Assembly (NCBI RefSeq): GCF_029714185.1
Contig: NZ_CP121671.1
Span: 620,001 to 684,000 of the forward strand
DNA: 64,000 bases
Direction: 5' to 3'
Source: Halobacillus naozhouensis
Lineage (GTDB): Bacteria > Bacillota > Bacilli > Bacillales > Halobacillaceae
Positions 33,637 through 42,431 of the stretch are shown one piece after another. Each line of letters begins with the position of its first letter. The stretch's first letter is position 1. Both the position numbers and the translations under genes were made by a program. The notes under the pieces are model-generated. The model did not search any database and was not told the DNA's origin. It was given only the letters and a program-made list of their open reading frames with translations.

Positions 33637-35022
33637 TTGCTACTCGATTTATTACCTATATCATTAAAAAAGTATTTAAAAATGTCGAAGAGACAGCGGA
33701 AAAATGAAATGCAGTCGACCCTATGGTACATGCCTATCGTTTACATAGGGTTAGCTGTTTTACTAGTTGCCATCACTTTATTTCTTGATCTAGTTGTAAA
33801 TTTAGCACCGTACACTTTTGAAATTTTTCATTTTAATGCTCCTGTCACGAGAACGCTTGTCAGCACGCTAATCGGAGGTATCTTAACTCTAAGTGCGTTC
33901 ACGATTAACTCATTACTAGTGGTGCTTACTACCTTTAGTGGTCAATTTTCGCCAAGGATGCTTCTGAACTTTACATCGGATAAGCAAACACAGCATGCTC
34001 TCGGCATTTTTAATGGTAGCTTTGTCTACGTTCTGCTATTGTTTTTGTTTATTGGAAGTGCCAAAGAGGAAGTATTTGTCACGATCCCGATCGTAACTAT
34101 TACACTTGCCTTCATAACAGCCGTAACCTTTATTTATTTTATTAATCATGCAATTACTTGGATGCAGGTTCATAATATTACCGATAGTATGAGGGAAGTA
34201 TCCGAAAAGATTGTTTACAGAGCGTTGGGAAACGAGCTGGAACCGTACCGTACAAATGAAAAAGGTGACCTGATGGAAGAGGACCGTAAACAGGCTGAAG
34301 AAGTCAAAATAGAGGATTCAGGTTACTTACAGCTGGTCAATTATCGAGAGATGGTTACAGAGGCCAGGAAAGATAATATTATGATAGAGTTACATTCACA
34401 AGTGGGAGATCATATTTTAGAAGGAAACATTCTGTATAGCTTCTGGGGCCCGGGTGCTGCGAATGTTGACAGGCATAAGTATCTTCAAATGGTGGAAATG
34501 GGTCATAAAGAAACGGAAATTCAGGATATTCATATGGGGATGCATAAACTAGCTGAAATTGCCATTAAAGCTCTTGGAAATGATGATCCTAAAACAGCTA
34601 CAAATACTATTCATCAGATGACAGAGCTTATGCTTTCAATAAATAGTTATATTACATTTACACCATACTTGGCCGATGATAATCAACAAGTTCGCGTCAT
34701 TATGAAAGAAGAAACATTTGAATACTATATTTATCGGGGATTTGGCTATATTCGTCACTATGCCGGAGATAATCACTTGATTATTACTGAGATCATTAGT
34801 GGCCTGGCCATGGTTGCAGCTTCTATTGAGGAATCTAAACATGAGGTGATATGGAGGTTTGGCTGTAATACGTTAGACCATATTGAGAATAAACTCATCT
34901 ACGAATTGGATAAGACTTTTTTGTTAAAGGAATTTTATGAGCTTGCTAAGATTACTAATAACATAGAAGAATATAAGGGGATTGCAGAGAAATTTTACCC
35001 ATCAGCAAATGAAAATGTCTAG
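33637..35022 (+). CDS. DUF2254 membrane protein
   Basis: A 461-residue protein with four N-terminal membrane segments (about 31-52, 71-99, 122-141, 146-170) and a soluble C-terminal part of about 270 residues. The LTLSAFTINSLLVVLTTFSGQFSPRMLL region is the DUF2254 signature and its membrane topology resembles a channel or transporter. TTG start after AAAGGAGGT. Function unknown; family members appear in diverse bacteria. Ends before a bidirectional terminator. Confidence 0.75.
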   Translation: MLLDLLPISLKKYLKMSKRQRKNEMQSTLWYMPIVYIGLAVLLVAITLFLDLVVNLAPYTFEIFHFNAPVTRTLVSTLIGGILTLSAFTINSLLVVLTTFSGQFSPRMLLNFTSDKQTQHALGIFNGSFVYVLLLFLFIGSAKEEVFVTIPIVTITLAFITAVTFIYFINHAITWMQVHNITDSMREVSEKIVYRALGNELEPYRTNEKGDLMEEDRKQAEEVKIEDSGYLQLVNYREMVTEARKDNIMIELHSQVGDHILEGNILYSFWGPGAANVDRHKYLQMVEMGHKETEIQDIHMGMHKLAEIAIKALGNDDPKTATNTIHQMTELMLSINSYITFTPYLADDNQQVRVIMKEETFEYYIYRGFGYIRHYAGDNHLIITEIISGLAMVAASIEESKHEVIWRFGCNTLDHIENKLIYELDKTFLLKEFYELAKITNNIEEYKGIAEKFYPSANENV

Positions 35023-35123
35023 ATAAAAAGTAAGTCTTCAAAATTATGATTGTTGATAATGATACCTTGTTAAATCTCATTAGTTCTTGAGGCAGAGGTA
35101 GAAGCTCTTCGATTCGCAGAATA

Positions 35124-35163
35124 AATAAGCCAACAGAATGATAAATTCTGTTAGCTTATTTTC
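35124..35163. terminator. Bidirectional intrinsic terminator
   Basis: AATAAGC plus AACAGAAT pairs with ATTCTGTT plus GCTTATT (35124-35139 with 35145-35160, with a mismatch) between the convergent DUF2254 and NADH oxidase genes. Confidence 0.8.
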
Positions 35164-35173
35164 TGTAGTGCTG

Positions 35174-36529
35174 TTATACAAGCTCAGGCTGTTGTAGCGT
35201 GCGAATTGCTTCCAAACCTGCTTTATTTAAAAAATTCCATGGCTGGTTAAAGTGCGGCTGGAAGAAAAAGTCGACAAAAGCCAATTCATCGATTGTCATC
35301 CCCTGCTGGATACCGACAGAAATCGTGTTGATGGCCTGGGTAACATCTGCTTTTGATATTACCTGGGCACCCAGAAGGCGTCTAGTATCAGGAGCAAAAG
35401 CTACTTTTACTTTCACGTTTTCTGCTGTAGGCATAAAGGCAGGACGGTGAGTATCCTCAATTGTGATATTTTTCACATGAATGCCCATAAGAGAGGCAGA
35501 TGTTTCTGTTAATCCAGTAGAAGCCATATTTAAATCGTAAATATGCAGTCCAGAGGTACCCTGTGTCCCAACGTTTGCAACAGTTGGTTCCATTAAGTTC
35601 CGTGCGGCGAGAGTGCCCATACGAACAGCGTTTGTAGCGAGCGGGATATAAGCATGGCCTCCAGTCGGATTATACTTAACTGCACAGCAATCACCAGCTG
35701 CGAAAATGGATGGATTGCTTGTTCTCATATACTCATCAACAGTAATAGCTCCATTGTCCATCATATCGACTTTTTCCCTCAATAATCCAGTATTAGGTCT
35801 GAAGCCTACACACATAATGACTAGGTCTGTCTCATATTCTTCTTTGTCTGTTACGACTTTCTGCACAGAACCGTTCTGACCTTCGATGCGCTCAACAGTC
35901 TGTGATAGGGCAAGTTCGATGCCGCGGGTGCGGAATTCTGTTTCTACTTCGTCAGTAAATTCAGCATCGAGATACTTATTTAAGATTCTGTCAGCCCCAT
36001 CGATTAGCGTTACCTGTTTACCAGCTTTTTCGAATGCTTCTACTAGTTCCACACCGATATAACCTGCACCGACAACAGTAACTCGGTCCGCCTTTTTTGC
36101 ACGTTCAATGATAGTACTGGCCTGATTGAAGTTCTTGGCCAGTAGTACGTTTTCAAGGTCTATCCCCTTGATCGGCGGGGTGACAGGCCAGGAACCTGTC
36201 GTGATAACGAGTTTATCATAGCCGTCGACAACCGCCTCTCCCGTAACCAAGTTCGTGGCATGAATCAATTGTCGCTCTGTATCGATATGATTAACATCAT
36301 GCTGCATCTTCATAGTAATGCCTAACTCGTTCATTTTTTCTGGGGAGGAGTAGAACAGTCCCTGAGGGTCTTGGACAACGCCTCCCACATATAGAGCTAG
36401 GCCGCAAGATAAGAATGATACGTTATCGTTTCGTTCATAGACAGTGATCGTTGAATCAGGATATAGCTTGGCAATCGTAGTGGCAGCTGCTGTTCCGGCA
36501 TGTGTACATCCAATGACTGCGATTTTCAT
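35174..36529 (-). CDS. nox: NADH oxidase (water-forming), FAD and disulfide-reductase family
   Basis: A 451-residue flavoprotein that reduces O2 to water with NADH. N-terminal FAD site (AVIGCTHAGTAAA) contains His10, and Cys42 sits in SFLSCGLALYVG; this His10/Cys42 pair typifies water-forming NADH oxidase and NADH peroxidase. A NAD-binding GAGYIGVELVEAF and FAD-binding FAAGDCCAVKYN follow. CoA-disulfide reductase is the closest alternative, but the single active Cys with His10 favours Nox. A near-perfect Rex operator lies 24 nt upstream of the start codon, so transcription should rise when NADH/NAD+ is high. Confidence 0.88.
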   Translation of the reverse strand: MKIAVIGCTHAGTAAATTIAKLYPDSTITVYERNDNVSFLSCGLALYVGGVVQDPQGLFYSSPEKMNELGITMKMQHDVNHIDTERQLIHATNLVTGEAVVDGYDKLVITTGSWPVTPPIKGIDLENVLLAKNFNQASTIIERAKKADRVTVVGAGYIGVELVEAFEKAGKQVTLIDGADRILNKYLDAEFTDEVETEFRTRGIELALSQTVERIEGQNGSVQKVVTDKEEYETDLVIMCVGFRPNTGLLREKVDMMDNGAITVDEYMRTSNPSIFAAGDCCAVKYNPTGGHAYIPLATNAVRMGTLAARNLMEPTVANVGTQGTSGLHIYDLNMASTGLTETSASLMGIHVKNITIEDTHRPAFMPTAENVKVKVAFAPDTRRLLGAQVISKADVTQAINTISVGIQQGMTIDELAFVDFFFQPHFNQPWNFLNKAGLEAIRTLQQPELV

Positions 36530-36552
36530 AAGGTTATCCTCCTAGTTATTGT

Positions 36553-36570
36553 TTGTGAAATAATTCACAT
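36553..36570 (-). promoter_or_regulatory. Rex-type operator upstream of nox
   Basis: TTGTGAAATAATTCACAT is a 17 of 18 match to the palindromic Rex site TTGTGAA-N4-TTCACAA. Another TTCACAA half-site is near 36632. The location just upstream of an NADH oxidase gene fits the known NADH-sensing repressor. Confidence 0.75.
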
Positions 36571-36675
36571 ATTCGATTGTAACCTTAGTATAATCGGAAC
36601 AAAGTCAATACACAAGGAACTTGCTCACTATTTCACAATTTAGTCAAAAGTGTGATACAACCTATTGTGGAGCTG

Positions 36676-36719
36676 AGAAAAACCCATCCTGCTTCTTACT
36701 TAACGAAGCAGGATGGGTT
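36676..36719 (-). terminator. Terminator of the sppA-yteJ unit
   Basis: A 15-bp perfect stem (36681-36695 with 36705-36719), followed on the minus strand by a T run. It is downstream of the RDD gene. Confidence 0.88.
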
Positions 36720-36727
36720 CTGTTTCA

Positions 36728-37264
36728 TTATTCAACGTCCCTTTCAATGGAATCATTGAGATGTTTGAATTTATTTTTAATAACAGAGGTATCTGCAAAT
36801 AAATCATGAATGCCTTGGTGACGTTTCGTAAAAGCCACAACCAGATAGGGAAGGCCAAGAAGTGCCATGCTGATGTATCTGCCAATACACTCACGGAATA
36901 TAATCTGGCCATTCGTGAGGGAATGGGTGTGAAGTGATTCGACAGATAAGCCAAGAATCATTTTCCCAAGTGTGGCACGGAAAAATTTTGTCATCAAAAT
37001 AAAATAAAGAAAAAAGATAATCGATGTCGTGATATTTGCTGCACTGAACATGTTGATCCAGAGTTTTGCCCCCTCGAGATTCAGCAGGCGAAGGATCGGC
37101 CTAGTCACAATCGAATTAACGCCCCAGATGACAATCAGGTCAATTAGATAGGCGACAAAACGGGGGCCGAAACCAGCGTAAAACACACGTTGGATATCGT
37201 CTTTCTGGCTTTTGAACATCGTATTGAGCGGCATATCATTGGGGTGGTGCTCGGTAGTCTCCAT
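36728..37264 (-). CDS. yteJ: RDD-family membrane protein (YteJ-like)
   Basis: A 178-residue protein with three membrane segments and the RDD motif in FGPRFVAYLIDLIVIWG (Arg plus two Asp positions). TLGKMILGLSV is the second conserved box. In B. subtilis yteJ follows sppA in one operon; here it starts 12 nt after the SppA stop codon and the pair shares a terminator. SppA and YteJ were linked to antimicrobial peptide resistance and membrane peptide clearance; that is knowledge from B. subtilis, not this sequence. Confidence 0.82.
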   Translation of the reverse strand: METTEHHPNDMPLNTMFKSQKDDIQRVFYAGFGPRFVAYLIDLIVIWGVNSIVTRPILRLLNLEGAKLWINMFSAANITTSIIFFLYFILMTKFFRATLGKMILGLSVESLHTHSLTNGQIIFRECIGRYISMALLGLPYLVVAFTKRHQGIHDLFADTSVIKNKFKHLNDSIERDVE

Positions 37265-37276
37265 ATTTGTCCCTCC

Positions 37277-38275
37277 TTACTCGCTATACATGTACATCAA
37301 GGTCGGTCCTTGACGGTTACTAATCAACTGTTTGATGAAGCGGACTTCGCTATTAGGCAGAAGGCTTTTGGCCATTGGCAGGTTAAAGAAGGAACCGATG
37401 CTGTTCTGTTTATATTTAATCACTTGCGGGTTTCCTCCAACTTTTTTCTGCAATGCATTCAGTGCTTCGTCTTTAAATCCGATTTCATCCACTAGTCCGT
37501 TTTCAACGGCTTGTTTACCAGAATAAATCCGCCCATCCGCGAGTTCATATACTTTGTCTTTTGGCATGTTGCGCCCTTTCGCTATCACTTCGACGAACTG
37601 CTCATAAGACTCATCGACAAGAGCCTGAATGATTTGGCGGTCTTCTTCAGACATAGGCCTCGTTGGGCTCATAATATCTTTAAATTCTCCGCTCTTGAAG
37701 GTATTAAACTTGATGCCAAAGTCATTGGCTAATTGTTGATAGTTAATACTTTGCATAATCACGCCAAGCGACCCCGTAAACGTTTCGTTTGAAGCAAAAA
37801 TTCGATCCGCTGGGGCTGAAATGTAATACCCGCCTGAAGCAGCCATTCCACCCATTGAAACGTAAATGGTTTTGCCAGCTTCTTTAATCTCCAGTAGCTG
37901 ATCATGGATTTGGGCACTTTCATAAACCCCGCCGCCTGGTGAATTCACATAGAGCAGCACACCTTTTATGCTGTCATCTTTTTTTATGGCCTCTAATTTC
38001 TTGAGGAACTGTTCATGTTGATACCCTCCAGACCCGAAAGGATTAGAACTTGATCCTGGATTATTTATAATCGTGCCATTTACCTCAAGCTGGACAATTC
38101 GGTTAGCGGTCGAACCTTTTTCAATAATTTGCTCCTTTGGTGCTTGGCTTACTGAAAACATCTCTGTTGTATTTTCAGAAAAACTTTGATTCATGAAAAA
38201 GCTGACACTCTGAAATGCAATCGCAATCAGCAATATACTCGCGGCGATAATACTTGCCACAATACGTTTGTTCAT
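37277..38275 (-). CDS. sppA: Signal peptide peptidase SppA
   Basis: A 332-residue membrane-anchored serine protease that degrades remnant signal peptides. One N-terminal membrane anchor (about 6-28), then the peptidase S49 domain with catalytic Ser in MGGMAASGGYYIS and Lys in FNTFKSGEFKD. The short form with one protease domain, as in B. subtilis. ATG 38275 is 7 nt from AAAGGGG; an upstream in-frame start at 38326 was rejected. Co-transcribed with the RDD gene. Confidence 0.92.
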   Translation of the reverse strand: MNKRIVASIIAASILLIAIAFQSVSFFMNQSFSENTTEMFSVSQAPKEQIIEKGSTANRIVQLEVNGTIINNPGSSSNPFGSGGYQHEQFLKKLEAIKKDDSIKGVLLYVNSPGGGVYESAQIHDQLLEIKEAGKTIYVSMGGMAASGGYYISAPADRIFASNETFTGSLGVIMQSINYQQLANDFGIKFNTFKSGEFKDIMSPTRPMSEEDRQIIQALVDESYEQFVEVIAKGRNMPKDKVYELADGRIYSGKQAVENGLVDEIGFKDEALNALQKKVGGNPQVIKYKQNSIGSFFNLPMAKSLLPNSEVRFIKQLISNRQGPTLMYMYSE

Positions 38276-38339
38276 ATGTAATCCCCTTTCAAGATAGTGT
38301 ACAGCGTTTGTGCTGTACTTTGACAAGGCTATCTAAACC

Positions 38340-38619
38340 CTGCCCCTTTATTCATACGGTACATTAGGTGGAAAGTTTCGTAAAATGAGAGATTCTTAAT
38401 GTAAAACTTGAAGGAGACCACGGGAAAAGGGGAGGTCAGTATGGTGCTAACCGAATAGCCAAGACAGGGAAGACACAAAAACACTTGAATCTCGCTGACG
38501 GCAAGCAAACGACTATTTGCCAGCAGACGGAGAACCAAGATATTTTAATTTGGACGTTATGCTTCTCCGTTAAGTCGTTATGACTTAGGGTTTGGGTGTT
38601 ATACTTTTGCCCCCCATTT
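38340..38619. other. Intergenic region, no gene seen
   Basis: About 280 bp. A short imperfect inverted repeat (GGCAAGCAAA with TATTTGCC) around 38500 is the only structure; no coding frame is credible. Confidence 0.35.
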
Positions 38620-39633
38620 TCACTTCTCTTTATTGATTAACTCATTACGGTTTTCTGCTTGAGGCGGCTCTTCCATCCAGTTGTTTTCAATCATAATTTT
38701 TCCGCCTTCTTTTGAATAGGTAAAGATATCCTTGGCTAGCATTGCCATTTTGACAGGAAGGTCTGGACGAAGGCTGAAGGCACCGCCAATCACATTGCTT
38801 CCTAGCCCAAAGGTGCTCAGTAAGTTGGTATTGTACATCATCAGCTTGTCTGAAAAGGGAGGGGTGATCGAGTCCGTCGCCTTCCCTGCCCAAGTTACTG
38901 GGGCTTGGATGTCGCTTTGCAACAGAATGTCGCTGAGTTCTGTGACTATTTTCTTGGCGATTTCTTTCCCTTTGAGGAAATGATTTTTGGCAGCTTTGCT
39001 TCTAGCTGCCTGAGCGTAGCCCGTCATCAGTTGAATACCAGCTGTATTCGTTTCGATGCCATAACATAAATGACCGATTTCCATGGCGTTTAAAGGTCTC
39101 TTTTCCTGTGAAAATGGAAATCCGCTAATGTACTTTTGGTCTTTTACAATTTCCACTTCTTTCGGTACGGAAATGTGAGGCGGACGCACCAATGTACCTC
39201 GATTTAACAAGACCTCGGTGATGTTGTCGTACACTTTCTGCGCGTGCTTAGTCAAACGGTTGCTTAAGCTTCTAATATCCTTTCGATAGGACATGGTACT
39301 ATACAAGGCATAATACCCAATGCTGACTTTTGCCATCGTACGTATATACATCAGGTCAAAATCCTGGTCAAATAAACGGGGAACATCTTTCCTGACATCC
39401 TGCTCTGTGAACCCGATGGGGACAATCGCTTGTTCATTTTCCAATATCGCCGTCAATTCTTTCACGATACGAACTTCACCTTCATAAAGCTTTGTGAGGA
39501 TCTTTTGTGATTCTTTGTCATCCGTTTCTTTAAAGTGTTCTAGCACTCTGATCATCATCGTTTTAAATTGATACAACGACCAAATTATCCCGATTTCAGT
39601 AGCTGTCAATTGCACGTGTTGTGAATCTCCCAT
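38620..39633 (-). CDS. DUF3231 protein (duplicated ferritin-like helical domains)
   Basis: A 337-residue all-helical protein that appears to consist of two related halves: residues 1-165 begin with LTATEIGIIWSLYQFKTMMI, and residues 180-330 with LNAMEIGHLCYGIETNT. This is the DUF3231 layout known from spore-forming bacteria. Function unknown; ferritin-like packing has been suggested for the fold. ATG start with GGTGG upstream. Monocistronic, divergent from ktrAB. Confidence 0.75.
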   Translation of the reverse strand: MGDSQHVQLTATEIGIIWSLYQFKTMMIRVLEHFKETDDKESQKILTKLYEGEVRIVKELTAILENEQAIVPIGFTEQDVRKDVPRLFDQDFDLMYIRTMAKVSIGYYALYSTMSYRKDIRSLSNRLTKHAQKVYDNITEVLLNRGTLVRPPHISVPKEVEIVKDQKYISGFPFSQEKRPLNAMEIGHLCYGIETNTAGIQLMTGYAQAARSKAAKNHFLKGKEIAKKIVTELSDILLQSDIQAPVTWAGKATDSITPPFSDKLMMYNTNLLSTFGLGSNVIGGAFSLRPDLPVKMAMLAKDIFTYSKEGGKIMIENNWMEEPPQAENRNELINKEK

Positions 39634-39865
39634 TATAAACCACCTTTATCTATTGTTATCTTTACTATTTCCAGTATTTGTGTAATTATAACGAATCATG
39701 ACATATAGCCAGCAAAGGTTAGTAGCATAGACATTTTCATAAGGAATTCCCTGTGATCATAGGGTTCATGTGCTTCACATAACTTTTACAAACCTAATTC
39801 CCCTAAACCTATTTACTTTTATTTTCTCTAGGAGTAGAATACGTTCATGCCAATTAAATAAAGAT

Positions 39866-40004
39866 GACCGCTTAACTTTCTTGTTAGAAAGGTGGGGGAC
39901 CCAATAATGTAGCCTGGCTACCTGGGGTGAATCCGGAAAGAGTTTTCCTTTCTGGTAGGGTGACCTTTTCACACCCGAATCCGACAGCTAACCTCATAAG
40001 CGTG
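39866..40004 (+). promoter_or_regulatory. c-di-AMP riboswitch (ydaO/yuaA class)
   Basis: The conserved core of the ydaO class is all present in order: CGCTTAA near 39869, GTGGGGGACCC near 39893, GGGGTGAATC at about 39924, GGGTGACC near 39958, CCGAATCCG near 39975, CAGCTAACCTC near 39985, and the closing AAGCG at 39998-40002. Binding of c-di-AMP should promote the terminator at 40056, switching off potassium uptake. Location upstream of a KtrAB-type operon is the classic position in Bacillus. Confidence 0.93.
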
Positions 40005-40055
40005 GAAAGGGAAGAATGAAATTGGATTAGTATGTATAATTATGCCAATTTTGCG

Positions 40056-40089
40056 AGCCATGAAAAGCCATTCTTTTCATGGCTTTTTA
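40056..40089 (+). terminator. Riboswitch-controlled terminator
   Basis: A 12-bp stem (40056-40067 with 40073-40084), CCATT loop and T run, 52 nt after the c-di-AMP aptamer and before ktrA. Confidence 0.88.
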
Positions 40090-40125
40090 TATGACAGCAA
40101 GAAAGCAAGAGTGGGAGGAATCATC

Positions 40126-40791
40126 ATGACAAAACAATATGCAGTCATTGGGCTTGGACGGTTCGGGGGCAGCATTTGCCGGACCCTAAGTGAACAAGGA
40201 CAAGAAGTTATGGCCATCGATAAGAGTGAGGAGATCGTTAACGAATATAAGGATCTCGCAACCTATGCGATTATTGCGAACACGACAGAGCAAAACATGT
40301 TGAAAAGTTTGGGAATAGGAAACTTTGATCATGTCATTGTTGCTATTGGTGACGACATTCAAGCAAGCTTACTAACAACTATTATGCTAAAAGAGTTAGA
40401 TGTTAAAAAAGTAACAGCAAAGGCTATTACGGAATACCATGGAAGGATTTTGTACCGAATTGGTGCTGATAACGTGGTGCATCCTGAGCGAGATATGGGG
40501 AAACGGGTAGCTAATCATATATTGTCCTCCAGTATGTTGGATTATATTGAACTGTCAGATGAGTACAGTGTCGTGGAGGTACTCATTGGGAAGAGCATGA
40601 TTGGCCAATCTTTAGCTGATTTAGATGTACGAGCAAACTATGGCATTAATATTTTAGCTATTAAAAGAGAGAAAGAGATCGATGTTTCTCCTGAAGCGGA
40701 TAAAGTTTTAGGGGAAGGAGATCTGATGGTAATTATGGGGGCAGAAGCCGATATTAAACGATTTAGGAATAACATGCTGGACAATGACTAA
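40126..40791 (+). CDS. ktrA: KtrA-type regulatory subunit of potassium uptake (RCK protein)
   Basis: A 221-residue cytoplasmic ring subunit: RCK_N Rossmann domain with AVIGLGRFGGSICRTL and the acidic residue after strand 2 (MAIDKSEE), then RCK_C (about 140-221), which binds c-di-AMP in homologues. It gates the KtrB pore with ATP/ADP. ATG 40126 follows GGGAGG. The leader carries a c-di-AMP riboswitch, and the pore gene follows after 52 nt, so the operon is controlled by c-di-AMP at RNA and protein level. KtrC is the alternative name; riboswitch linkage favours KtrA. Confidence 0.9.
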   Translation: MTKQYAVIGLGRFGGSICRTLSEQGQEVMAIDKSEEIVNEYKDLATYAIIANTTEQNMLKSLGIGNFDHVIVAIGDDIQASLLTTIMLKELDVKKVTAKAITEYHGRILYRIGADNVVHPERDMGKRVANHILSSSMLDYIELSDEYSVVEVLIGKSMIGQSLADLDVRANYGINILAIKREKEIDVSPEADKVLGEGDLMVIMGAEADIKRFRNNMLDND

Positions 40792-40843
40792 TATGATCGT
40801 ACAGAAATGATGAACTACTAGATGAGGTTGAAGGAGAATGTCG

Positions 40844-42190
40844 ATGGACGGCTTAATGAGAGTCATTAAACAACAGGTTAAAAACGTACAATTAAACCCA
40901 CCTCTATTCATCGCATTTGGGTTTCTCTTTTTAATTTTACTAGGAGGTCTATTACTTAAGTTACCCATTGCAACCACTATGCCGGTCAGTTGGATAGATG
41001 CCTTATTCACTTCCGCGTCTGCTGTAACGGTCACAGGATTATGGGTGGTCGACACGGGGACAGCCTACACGTTATTCGGAGAAGTTGTCATTCTGGCGCT
41101 CATCCAAATCGGCGGGCTTGGCTTCATGACCTTTTCGATTTTAATTTTTATGATCTTTGGGAAAAAAATCGGTTTAAAACAACGTATTCTTATCCAAGAG
41201 CAATTACAAACATCACTAGGTGGAATTATTCGTCTTGTTAAACGACTTGTCATTTTTGCCTTAACCATCGAATCAGTTGGAGTCATCCTTTTATCGGTAC
41301 GGTGGGTGCCGGAGATGGGACTTTGGAAAGGAATCTATTACAGCCTGTTTCATATTGTTTCTTCTTTCAATAATGCCGGCTTTGCTCTTTGGCCTGATAG
41401 TCTCAGTGATTATGTCGGCGATCCAGTTGTGAATATCGTCATTACCTTAATGTTTGTGCTAGGTGGACTTGGTTTTACTGTTATAAACGACCTTGGGTCA
41501 AAAAAAACGTTTCGGTTGTTAACCCTTCATACTAAATTAATGGTCATAGGTACCATCACCGTGAATATGGTTGCCATTGTAACGTTCTACTTGCTCGAAA
41601 TAAATAACCCTGAAACATTAGGAAAGCTATCCGACAGTGAACAGCTTTGGGCAGCCTACTTTCAAGGAATCAGCCCTAGAACAGCAGGATTTAACACAGT
41701 TCCTATCGGGGAGTTAGAAGACCCTACCTTAATGTTTGTGGCAATGTTAATGTTTATCGGAGCCGGCAGTGTTTCAACCGCTGGGGGGATAAAGCTAACA
41801 ACTTTCATCATCATTCTATTTGCCGTTGGAACTTACTTAAAGCATAAATCGCAAAGTCCTGTTTTGTTTAATAGAAATATTAAAGTTGGGGTTGTGTATC
41901 GAGCCCAGGCTATTGTCGTGACCAGCCTTTCGTTCATCTTTTTGGCTTTATTTACTCTTACGATTACTGAGAATAAACCATTTATTGACTTGCTCTTTGA
42001 AGTGATGTCTGCTTTTGGAACAGTGGGTTTATCAACAGGAATTACTACGAGTCTCAGTACAATAGGAAAAATGATCATTATGTGTATGATGTATGTGGGT
42101 TTAGTTGGACCATTATCCGTTGTATTATCGCTAGCACGCAGGGAGGAACAGAAGATTCGTCACCCGGAGGAAGATGTGTTAACAGGGTAG
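40844..42190 (+). CDS. ktrB: KtrB-type potassium channel-like transporter subunit
   Basis: A 448-residue TrkH/KtrB protein: four repeats each with a pore loop. The selectivity-filter segments are visible as SAVTVTGL, SFNNAGF, RTAGFNT and TVGLSTG, with the conserved glycines. Na+-dependent K+ uptake is known for KtrAB. The ATG at 40844 is 7 nt from AAGGAG, preferred over the adjacent ATG at 40838. Operon partner of ktrA. High-salt habitats need this uptake for turgor. Confidence 0.93.
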   Translation: MDGLMRVIKQQVKNVQLNPPLFIAFGFLFLILLGGLLLKLPIATTMPVSWIDALFTSASAVTVTGLWVVDTGTAYTLFGEVVILALIQIGGLGFMTFSILIFMIFGKKIGLKQRILIQEQLQTSLGGIIRLVKRLVIFALTIESVGVILLSVRWVPEMGLWKGIYYSLFHIVSSFNNAGFALWPDSLSDYVGDPVVNIVITLMFVLGGLGFTVINDLGSKKTFRLLTLHTKLMVIGTITVNMVAIVTFYLLEINNPETLGKLSDSEQLWAAYFQGISPRTAGFNTVPIGELEDPTLMFVAMLMFIGAGSVSTAGGIKLTTFIIILFAVGTYLKHKSQSPVLFNRNIKVGVVYRAQAIVVTSLSFIFLALFTLTITENKPFIDLLFEVMSAFGTVGLSTGITTSLSTIGKMIIMCMMYVGLVGPLSVVLSLARREEQKIRHPEEDVLTG

Positions 42191-42431
42191 AAGTAGACAC
42201 GTCACTTGGAATTAGCTGCTTACGGTTGAAACAGCTATTTTTATGTCTATGGGTGGTCAATGGGGATATCTATACTACAACTACGTTGCTAAAGGCTAAC
42301 TTTTTAAATTAAATTGAAGTTAACTTCTTAAAGGCTCTTTAAGTTTTCTGTAAATTCGGAACGTACCAACTTAGTCTGTGCTATTTTAAATGTGAAAGGA
42401 TTAAATAACGGACTAAAGGAGCTGGTGAACA
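42191..42431. other. Intergenic region upstream of phoD-like gene
   Basis: About 240 bp. TTAACTT-like sequences occur near 42309-42330 and could be PhoP half-sites but spacing is not regular, so I make no operator call. Confidence 0.3.

Noticed and set aside
40042..40125. Longer N-terminal form of KtrA
   Set aside because: The extra codons translate the terminator hairpin of the c-di-AMP riboswitch; ATG 40126 has the ribosome binding site.
42300..42400. PhoP boxes upstream of the phoD-like gene
   Set aside because: TTAAC-like half-sites exist but no regular 11-nt spacing of direct repeats was found.
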